This document shows, one piece after another, positions 1 through 3,498 of a stretch of 5,564 bases of DNA. Each line of letters begins with the position of its first letter. Positions within the stretch are counted from its first letter, which is position 1. The stretch is from JBBAEA01 sp041656175 (lineage in GTDB: Bacteria; Myxococcota_A; Bradymonadia; UBA4248), in contig JBBAEA010000183.1 in the NCBI GenBank assembly GCA_041656175.1, forward strand, positions 1 to 5,564. The letters are read 5' to 3'. The position numbers and the translations under genes are program-made. Under the pieces are notes generated by a model. The model ran no database searches and was not told the DNA's origin. It saw only the letters and a program-made list of their open reading frames with translations.

Positions 1-77
1 CTTTTAAGCCCAAGGGGGTAGAAACGCTCACCGCACTTCGTGCTATGCTAGCTAAACATAGCAATAGATTACTTACA

Positions 78-137
78 AGGGGGTAGTGGCAAACCCGCGC
101 AAAGCGTGGGGTTGACACGTAGGGGGATACTTCCCCC
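78..137 (+). repeat. 60-bp structured repeat, left copy
   Basis: The reverse complement of 5466-5525 matches this segment at 57 of 60 positions with no gap. It folds into two hairpins. Stem A pairs 86-100 (GTGGCAAACCCGCGC) with 104-118 around a 3-nt loop, 13 of 15 positions pairing. Stem B pairs GGGGGA (122-127) with TCCCCC (132-137) around a 4-nt loop. It lies between AAGGGGGTAG and an A-rich tract, and there is no T-run after either stem in this orientation, so it is not a standard terminator. The form resembles REP-like intergenic palindromes, but I do not recognise the family. Confidence 0.85.
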
Positions 138-197
138 CTCTATAAAAAAACTTAAAAACAGCCAAATATACGACTTTGCGGCTGCCCTGTCCGCGCT

Positions 198-225
198 AGC
201 CCCAATAAATCAGAGCTTCCTTAAG
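198..225 (-). repeat. Inverted end-fragment of the 97-bp repeat family
   Basis: Read on the minus strand this begins CTTAAGGAAGCTCTGATTTA and continues into TTGGGGCT. The same start is found at 2807 and 3071 on the plus strand, with one mismatch to each over the first 20 bases. A 3-base deletion in the T-rich stretch separates it from the 2807 copy. Similarity stops after GGGGCT, so this is only the first quarter of the element. It shows that the family is dispersed and inserted in both orientations. Confidence 0.65.
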
Positions 226-310
226 AGTGCGATTCGCTGGGTTTAGCAAAGCATAATGCGTATAACAGAGCATTTTGAAGCGAAAGAGATAAGAGCGCGT
301 TATGAATGTG

Positions 311-340
311 TTGACAAAGTCTTAAAAGTAAAGTGAAAAT
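311..340 (+). promoter_or_regulatory. Probable sigma-70-type promoter of the udk operon
   Basis: A perfect -35 box TTGACA (311-316) is followed after 18 bp by GAAAAT (335-340), which matches four of six -10 positions. TGAAAA at 17 bp spacing is a weaker alternative. Transcription would begin near 347, giving a leader of about 44 nt. The 10-bp palindrome TTGGCGCCAA (347-356) sits at the predicted start point and could be an operator or simply chance. The promoter lies 50-80 bp before the first gene and no other good candidate is seen. Confidence 0.55.
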
Positions 341-390
341 CGTTTTTTGGCGCCAAGGTGGTGTCCTTCTGTGATTGATAAAGGCATAGT

Positions 391-1002
391 ATGATTTTGC
401 CAAAGATTGTCGGCATTGCTGGTGGGACGGGTTCTGGAAAAACGACGATTGCGCGTAAGATTCGTGAGGGTTTAGGGGCGGCGAGTACGCTAATCCAGTT
501 TGATTGGTATTACAGGGACTTATCACATTTGACGCCCAAAGAACGGGAGGATGTGAACTTTGATCACCCCGATGCGCTAGAGAGCGAGCTGCTCGTCGAG
601 CATCTGCGCCAACTTAAGCGTGGTGAAGCGATAGAATGTCCTGTTTATGACTTTAAAACGCACACACGCACTAAGGAGTGTAACTTAGTAAAACCGTTGC
701 CAGTGATTGTGGTAGAGGGGATTTTGCTCTTTTGTTTTGAGCCGCTGCGAGAGATGCTTGATTTTAAGCTCTATGTCGATACGGATGCAGATATTCGAGT
801 GTTTAGGCGGATTAGGCGCGATATGAAAGAGAGAGGGCGTGATTTTAATTCGATCAGGCGCCAATATTATAAGACGGTGCGCCCAATGCATTTGGAGTTC
901 GTAGAACCATCCAAGCGCAATGCAGACCTCATTATCCCAGAGGGCGGAAGTAATTTAATCGCACTAGACATCATTGTGGAGAGGCTAAAGCAGTTTGGCT
1001 GA
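391..1002 (+). CDS. udk: Uridine kinase
   Basis: Phosphorylates uridine (and cytidine) to UMP/CMP with a nucleoside triphosphate in cytoplasmic pyrimidine salvage. At 203 residues it matches the usual length of about 210. Visible hallmarks: the Walker A loop GGTGSGKT (residues 11-18); FDWYYRD (37-43), the counterpart of the usual DSYYKD with the catalytic-type Asp38; NFDHPDA (56-62); PVYDFKTHTR (84-93); VVEGI (107-111); the arginine-rich RRIRRD with ERGRD (139-151) of the lid; and PMHLEFVEPSKR near residues 165-176. ATG 391 is the only reasonable start because an in-frame TAA lies at 379-381. A modest AAGG (381-384) serves as ribosome site. It is the first gene of the operon and its end overlaps the next gene by 8 nt. 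The FDW in place of the common D(S/A)YY is a minor variant. Identification is secure. Confidence 0.96.
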   Translation: MILPKIVGIAGGTGSGKTTIARKIREGLGAASTLIQFDWYYRDLSHLTPKEREDVNFDHPDALESELLVEHLRQLKRGEAIECPVYDFKTHTRTKECNLVKPLPVIVVEGILLFCFEPLREMLDFKLYVDTDADIRVFRRIRRDMKERGRDFNSIRRQYYKTVRPMHLEFVEPSKRNADLIIPEGGSNLIALDIIVERLKQFG

Positions 1003-1690
1003 GAGAGCGAGTGAACGATATGCGCTGCGATACTGTTTGCTGAGTTTTTGCGCCGGCTTTGGTCTGATTCTACTTTTGGGGTCGTCCTCATTTTATTCAG
1101 AAAACACAGTCCTATTCCTTACATTATGCATGTTACCAGCTATTTTAACGGCGAGTATTCTGTTTAGACGCTTTAGTTCTGTCTTGAGCTTTTTGTTTTT
1201 GCTAGTTCTATTGGTACCGGCTTATTTTAGCCAGGATCTTCTTATGGAGTGGGGCGCGCTGGGCGTAGGGGGAACGACGGCGATTTTGGGCTGCGTGTAT
1301 TTTTTTTCCCTTCCGCGTTGCAGGGAAGTAAAAAATGATCCGTCCCAAAAATTAGATAAAGTTCTCAATTTTAATGAAAATGAACGAATAAGATTAGCAT
1401 ATATTGCGCTTTGTTTTGCATTTTGCTTATTAGGCCCAATTTTATTCTTAAGCTCCTCACTTCATGCAAGAGAGCGCGTATTGCTCGTTTTTTTGTGGTT
1501 TTGCTTTGCTTTTGTGTTGAGCAAAGGCGTTTTTTGGGCATTAGCCCTTAACCCCGAGCTAGAGCGCTATCAAATGCGAAAAGAGATGCAACGCCTCAGT
1601 GCTCGCCGGGGGTTTGCACATTTTCTCTCGGGCTTGTACCTTGTTTTGGGGGTCATTGTGCTTGTTGCTATAGTTTTACGTTTTTTGTGA
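995..1690 (+). CDS. Polytopic inner-membrane protein, unknown function
   Basis: This 231-residue protein is not recognised. Hydrophobicity suggests about seven membrane helices, near residues 12-30, 36-57, 61-79, 86-107, 133-154, 161-186 and 207-231. A polar loop rich in Lys, Asp and Asn lies at 108-131 and a basic segment (RYQMRKEMQRLSARR) at 191-205. The start is TTG at 995, inside the last codons of udk. GAGAGG at 979-984 is a possible, rather distant ribosome site, and no in-frame ATG occurs until residue 46, which lies within helix 2. The 8-nt overlap with udk and 4-nt overlap with the next gene point to translational coupling. Several F- and L-rich helices and no charged residues within them argue against an ion-driven transporter. 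A role as partner of the neighbouring small membrane protein and lipoprotein is inference only. Confidence 0.85.
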   Translation: MAERASERYALRYCLLSFCAGFGLILLLGSSSFYSENTVLFLTLCMLPAILTASILFRRFSSVLSFLFLLVLLVPAYFSQDLLMEWGALGVGGTTAILGCVYFFSLPRCREVKNDPSQKLDKVLNFNENERIRLAYIALCFAFCLLGPILFLSSSLHARERVLLVFLWFCFAFVLSKGVFWALALNPELERYQMRKEMQRLSARRGFAHFLSGLYLVLGVIVLVAIVLRFL

Positions 1691-1893
1691 CCATGGATAA
1701 GGCAAAACGATACCATATTTTGAGTCTAGCTTTAATGTTGCTAGCATTTTTGCTTTGCACCGCGGGTTTGGTGTTTTTTTTCTTTGAGCGTCGTTGGACG
1801 GGGGCAGCGTTTATTTTTGTAGCCGTTGTTTGGCTTAAAGTCGCTATGCATTGGGCGCGTTTGGCTCTGCTCGAGGGGAGTAAAAGGAGCTAA
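1687..1893 (+). CDS. Small two-helix membrane protein, unknown function
   Basis: A 68-residue protein if it starts at GTG 1687, or 66 residues if at ATG 1693; both are in frame. GTG forms a GTGA overlap with the preceding stop codon, a common coupling arrangement, but ATG two codons later is also credible. Neither has a visible Shine-Dalgarno sequence, which fits translation by coupling. Two hydrophobic helices (about residues 10-33 and 37-56) are separated by the basic turn ERRW, giving a hairpin with a basic N-terminus (DKAKR) and a basic C-terminal tail (EGSKRS). By the positive-inside rule both ends would be cytoplasmic. The product is unrecognised. Its tight position between the polytopic protein and the lipoprotein suggests a small subunit of a shared envelope assembly, which is inference. 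Confidence 0.78.
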   Translation: MTMDKAKRYHILSLALMLLAFLLCTAGLVFFFFERRWTGAAFIFVAVVWLKVAMHWARLALLEGSKRS

Positions 1894-1894
1894 G

Positions 1895-2794
1895 ATGAAG
1901 CAACACATCACGCTTTTTATGGTTTTTTTACTTGTTTTGTCTTGTAGCACGGATCCAGAACTTGCTGCTCATGGGTCTAGCTATCCTTACGGAGCTGTAG
2001 GCGAGGATCTCGACGCGGAGTGGGAGGCATACGTAAGGAAATATCCTGACTTAAGTGCGGGAGAGGCTCGTGCTCGCTTTGATGCTATCCAGAACTTGAG
2101 CAAAGACGCGTTCTTAAAACTGGATGATGCCCAAGCCTTAGCGGCGCTCCACGATCGTAGAGCGCTTGCCAACGCGCTCATCGAAAAGGAAATTACCAAT
2201 ACTTACGAACTCAGCGATGTTTCGGACGAAATGGTGCGCGCGGCCTACAACGCCTTTGCCTTTGATACAGGACAGCCAGAACTGGTCACGGTATCGCATT
2301 TACTGCTGCGTGAATCAAAAGTATTCGATGAAAATAGGGCTAAAGACTACATGCAACGAATTTACGACGATATTGTGCTCAGAAGCGCCTACAATGACGA
2401 AAGCCTTAGAGATTATGCACTCCTTTTAACACGAGCGGGGGAACGCTCTGATATGAACGCGGACTTGAGCTTCCCGCGCCATGCGATGAGTAGCTTTATG
2501 GGAATGCAAGTATCGTATCAAAACATGGTAGAGGAGTTTGCTGCTGCTGCCTTCGCGCTTAATGAAAAAACAGTCCTTAGCCCGCCAGTACGCTCTGAAT
2601 TTGGCTACCACCTGATTTTGTTTAAAGAGCGGCGTTTTGCCTACCAACCACCATACGACGAAGTAAAAGAGTACATACGCGAAAAAATTCTAGAACGCGG
2701 TCGCACTATCGCTACGCAGCAGTTGCTCGAAAGGCTACAAAGCGAAGCGAAGATCCGCGTTAACGAAGAATTGCTAAGCCAAATTGCAAATTGA
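1895..2794 (+). CDS. Lipoprotein with parvulin-type peptidyl-prolyl isomerase domain
   Basis: A 299-residue protein probably exported and lipid-anchored, where it would assist folding of envelope proteins. The start is ATG 1895, chosen because AGGAG (1885-1889) lies 5 nt before it and because the product then opens with a signal peptide. The longer in-frame start at 1826 would bury both. The signal peptide has a basic N-tip, a hydrophobic core (residues 5-15) and the lipobox VLSC with Cys17. Residues 40-125 are helical, with LANALIEKEI and LSDVSDEMV resembling the SurA/PrsA chaperone arm. The parvulin domain spans about 128-246: VSHLLL (His135), EEFAAAAFAL (213-222) and PVRSEFGYHLILFKER (231-246, His239). 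The usual GGDLG turn is replaced by SDMNADLSF, so catalysis may be weak or lost. The final helices (253-299) follow. It begins 1 nt after the preceding gene. Confidence 0.85.
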   Translation: MKQHITLFMVFLLVLSCSTDPELAAHGSSYPYGAVGEDLDAEWEAYVRKYPDLSAGEARARFDAIQNLSKDAFLKLDDAQALAALHDRRALANALIEKEITNTYELSDVSDEMVRAAYNAFAFDTGQPELVTVSHLLLRESKVFDENRAKDYMQRIYDDIVLRSAYNDESLRDYALLLTRAGERSDMNADLSFPRHAMSSFMGMQVSYQNMVEEFAAAAFALNEKTVLSPPVRSEFGYHLILFKERRFAYQPPYDEVKEYIREKILERGRTIATQQLLERLQSEAKIRVNEELLSQIAN

Positions 2795-2830
2795 GAATTC
2801 TGCAAGCTTAAAGAAGCTCTGATTTATTTT

Positions 2831-2916
2831 TGGGGCTCTGCCCCAAACCCCGCTTTTTTTGTGGGGCTCTGCCCCAAACCCCGCTTTTTTTGTGGGGCTC
2901 TGCCCCAAACCCCGCT
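2831..2916 (+). repeat. Tandem array of a 31-bp G/C-rich unit, 2.8 copies
   Basis: Two identical 31-bp units (2831-2861 and 2862-2892) are followed by the first 24 bases of a third (2893-2916). Each unit has GGGGC, TCT, GCCCC, then AAACCCCGC and a run of seven T. The perfect identity of the units suggests recent expansion by slippage or unequal crossover, since the rest of the element has drifted from its sister copy. Copy number may vary between strains. The units abut without unique spacers, so this is not a CRISPR array. Confidence 0.9.
2861..2891 (+). terminator. Rho-independent terminator formed by the 31-bp unit
   Basis: GTGGGG (2861-2866) can pair with CCCCGC (2879-2884, one G-U pair), directly followed by T7 (2885-2891). 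The previous unit gives the same arrangement ending at T7 2854-2860 with a 4-bp GGGG/CCCC stem. An internal GGGGC/GCCCC hairpin competes with this pairing. Both orders put a G/C stem before a T-run, so the array probably terminates the udk operon in two successive chances. Confidence 0.55.
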
Positions 2917-2934
2917 AAGGGCTATCGCCCTTAG
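2915..2934. other. 8-bp hairpin inside the repeat element
   Basis: CTAAGGGC and GCCCTTAG form a perfect 8-bp stem around TATC. In the sister copy (3117-3136) one base differs, and it turns the innermost pair into a U-G wobble, so the fold is kept there. No T-run follows, so it is not a terminator by itself. Confidence 0.65.
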
Positions 2935-3010
2935 AACCCTTCTTCTGTGCAACGTATTGATTTTATTGAGTTTTATTTTGAAGACCCGCTTGACTTTTGT
3001 TGTTTTGAGC

Positions 3011-3045
3011 AGGGGCAGCTTTGAAAGCTGCCCCTACTGTTTTTG
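3011..3045 (+). terminator. Strong Rho-independent terminator
   Basis: AGGGGCAGCTTT (3011-3022) is perfectly complementary to 3024-3035 around a single G; in practice this is a 10-bp stem with a 5-nt loop. It is followed by ACTG and T5 (3040-3044). It points in the + direction, toward the tRNA gene, and would stop any read-through from the udk operon. The stem is among the strongest in the window and lies between the two copies of the repeat element. The reverse strand lacks a T-run after the stem. Confidence 0.7.
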
Positions 3046-3060
3046 CAATCTTCACATTGT

Positions 3061-3094
3061 TCAGAGTTTTCTTAAGGAAGCTCTGATTTTTTTT
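3061..3094 (+). terminator. Terminator-like hairpin at the edge of the second repeat copy
   Basis: TCAGAGTTTT (3061-3070) pairs along its whole length with GAAGCTCTGA (3077-3086), with two G-U pairs, around the palindrome CTTAAG. Eight T follow (3087-3094). The right arm and T-run belong to the repeat element and the left arm is outside it. The corresponding left arm is absent at the other two copies. Confidence 0.55.
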
Positions 3095-3167
3095 GGGGGC
3101 TCTGGCTCAAACCCCGCTAAGGGTTATCGCCCTTAGAACCCTTTTTTTGCGTACTGTCTTGATTTTA
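3071..3167 (+). repeat. Dispersed repeat element, basic 97-bp copy
   Basis: The single-unit version of the element at 2807-2965, about 87 percent identical and in the same orientation, 105 bp further on. Its GGGGCTCTG block has drifted (GGCTC where the other has GCCCC), so the first hairpin is broken, while the second (3117-3136) is retained. It likely represents the ancestral length, with the left copy enlarged later. Nothing in it looks coding. Confidence 0.8.
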
Positions 3168-3259
3168 TGGATCTTCAAGAGAAGGATCTCTTCGTTTTCT
3201 GCCGCAGTTCTTGGCTTCCATATTTGCGTCAAAAGTCGCGAAAGTATCGACAGAAAAGC

Positions 3260-3293
3260 AAAAAGCCCTTTGACCAAGGCCAAAGGGCTTTTT
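3260..3293 (-). terminator. Terminator of tRNA-Asn, able to work on both strands
   Basis: AAAAAGCCCTTTG (3260-3272) and CAAAGGGCTTTTT (3281-3293) form a 13-bp inverted repeat around an 8-nt loop. On the minus strand the G/C stem is followed by T5 and lies 4 nt past the tRNA 3' end, which suits it as the tRNA terminator. On the + strand the same stem also ends in T5, so it would also block transcripts arriving from the udk side. Confidence 0.85.
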
Positions 3294-3297
3294 AAAG

Positions 3298-3371
3298 CTC
3301 CGAAGGAGAGACTCGAACTCCCGACCTAGTGGTTAACAGCCACCCGCTCTAACCGACTGAGCTACTTCGGA
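3298..3371 (-). tRNA. tRNA-Asn (anticodon GTT)
   Basis: The 74-nt minus-strand sequence folds as a complete cloverleaf. The acceptor stem is TCCGAAG with CTTCGGA plus discriminator G; the D arm is GCTC/GAGC with loop AGTCGGTTA; the anticodon stem GGTGG/CCACT (closing pair G-U) carries loop CTGTTAA, so the anticodon is GTT; the T arm is GGGAG, TTCGAGT, CTCTC. No CCA is encoded after the discriminator, so the 3' end needs CCA-adding enzyme. The gene has its own promoter and terminator and stands convergent to the udk operon and divergent from the deacetylase gene. Nothing in the window duplicates its 3' end, so I see no sign of integration. Confidence 0.96.
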
Positions 3372-3374
3372 AAG

Positions 3375-3394
3375 CGTTCGATTTGCATCGAACG
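3375..3394 (-). other. 8-bp hairpin in the tRNA-Asn leader
   Basis: CGTTCGAT and ATCGAACG form a perfect 8-bp stem with a 4-nt loop. It ends 3 nt before the mature tRNA 5' end and begins about where transcription should start from the -10 box at 3401-3406. The precursor's 5' leader would therefore be almost entirely this hairpin. It may protect the 5' end or influence RNase P processing; as DNA it could instead be a protein-binding palindrome. Confidence 0.6.
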
Positions 3395-3400
3395 AGGAGC

Positions 3401-3429
3401 TAAATAACAAGATCGGATCGCTTTGTCAA
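3401..3429 (-). promoter_or_regulatory. Promoter of tRNA-Asn
   Basis: On the minus strand a perfect -35 TTGACA (3424-3429) is followed after exactly 17 bp by TATTTA (3401-3406), preceded by TG as an extended -10. The predicted start near 3394 leaves a leader of about 23 nt before the tRNA. The strong -35 and ideal spacing compensate for a -10 matching only three positions. Its -35 directly abuts the -35 of the divergent promoter. Confidence 0.65.
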
Positions 3430-3458
3430 TTGATTTTATTTTTTTTGACAACTAAATT
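3430..3458 (+). promoter_or_regulatory. Probable promoter of the deacetylase gene
   Basis: TTGATT (3430-3435) and TAAATT (3453-3458) are separated by 17 bp and match five and four of six consensus positions. The spacer is T-rich. Transcription would start near 3465, about 34 nt before the start codon. The -35 adjoins that of the tRNA promoter with no gap, so RNA polymerase could probably not occupy both at once. A second TTGACA at 3445-3450 has no good -10 at the right distance. Confidence 0.5.
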
Positions 3459-3461
3459 CAC

Positions 3462-3483
3462 CTTGCTTCACCGTTGAAGCGAG
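3462..3483 (+). other. Hairpin in the 5' untranslated region of the deacetylase gene
   Basis: CTTGCTTCA (3462-3470) pairs over all nine positions with TGAAGCGAG (3475-3483), including one T-G pair, around CCGT. It lies at the predicted transcript start and ends 15 nt before the ATG. The following GAGAAGAG (3489-3496) is the only, weak, ribosome-site candidate and stays outside the stem. The hairpin could stabilise the mRNA 5' end. Confidence 0.5.
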
Positions 3484-3498
3484 TGACAGAGAAGAGCG

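Larger units (their letters stand above)
1..390. other. Gene-free region upstream of udk
   Basis: I find no convincing gene here. The stretch holds a small hairpin at 41-63 (TGCTATG pairing with CATAGCA, 9-nt loop), a first short AAGGGGGTAG at 13-22 that recurs at 77-86 as the start of the 60-bp repeat, that repeat itself (78-137), an A/T-rich tract at 141-158, an inverted fragment of the second repeat family (198-225) and the udk promoter (311-340). A frame open from the window edge to a TAG at 84-86 could be the tail of a gene outside the window, but 27 codons is too short to call. The region reads as intergenic DNA colonised by two repeat families. Confidence 0.6.
2807..2965 (+). repeat. 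Dispersed repeat element, enlarged copy
   Basis: Aligns without other gaps to 3071-3167 (97 bp) once 62 bp, exactly two 31-bp units, are removed; I count about 84 of 97 matching positions. The layout is a CTTAARGAAGCTCTGATTT start, a T-rich tract, the G/C block beginning GGGGCTCTGCCCC, an 8-bp hairpin (2915-2934) and a less conserved tail ending TGATTTTA. It starts 12 bp after the stop codon of the lipoprotein gene, so it forms the 3' end of the operon transcript. No coding capacity or transposase ends are apparent. Confidence 0.8.

Noticed and set aside
3..86. Frame open from the window edge to TAG 84-86
   Set aside because: It could be the tail of an upstream gene, but 27 codons are not enough to judge, the last ones lie in the 60-bp repeat, and the opposite strand is also open over part of it.
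112..146. TTGACA and TATAAA within and after the left 60-bp repeat as a promoter
   Set aside because: The two boxes are 23 bp apart, too far for a sigma-70 promoter, and the right copy does not keep the -10-like sequence.
256..336. 26-codon ORF upstream of udk beginning at ATG 256
   Set aside because: The charged peptide looks plausible but there is no ribosome site, and the frame runs through the -35 box and into the -10 box of the udk promoter.
221..526. Minus-strand ORF of 101 codons overlapping the start of udk
   Set aside because: It is the shadow of udk and its promoter region, with low-complexity composition and no ribosome site.
1826..1894. Upstream extension of the lipoprotein gene to 1826
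   Set aside because: It would overlap the small membrane protein gene by 68 nt, place 23 unrelated residues before the signal peptide, and ignore the AGGAG just before ATG 1895.
2831..2916. CRISPR-like array
   Set aside because: The 31-bp units abut with no unique spacers and there are no cas genes. It is a tandem repeat.
2861..3136. Open + strand frame of 91 codons over the repeat region
   Set aside because: It is made mostly of the repeat element and terminator stems, has no ribosome site, and the 31-bp unit is not a multiple of three. The similar peptide in the frame at 3093-3329 simply reflects the duplicated DNA.
3093..3329. Open + strand frame of 78 codons running into the tRNA gene
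   Set aside because: It crosses the second repeat copy and the tRNA terminator and ends inside the antisense of tRNA-Asn, so it is not a gene.
3298..3371. tRNA-Asn as an integration site for a mobile element
   Set aside because: No second copy of the tRNA 3' end, integrase gene or cargo is present in the window.
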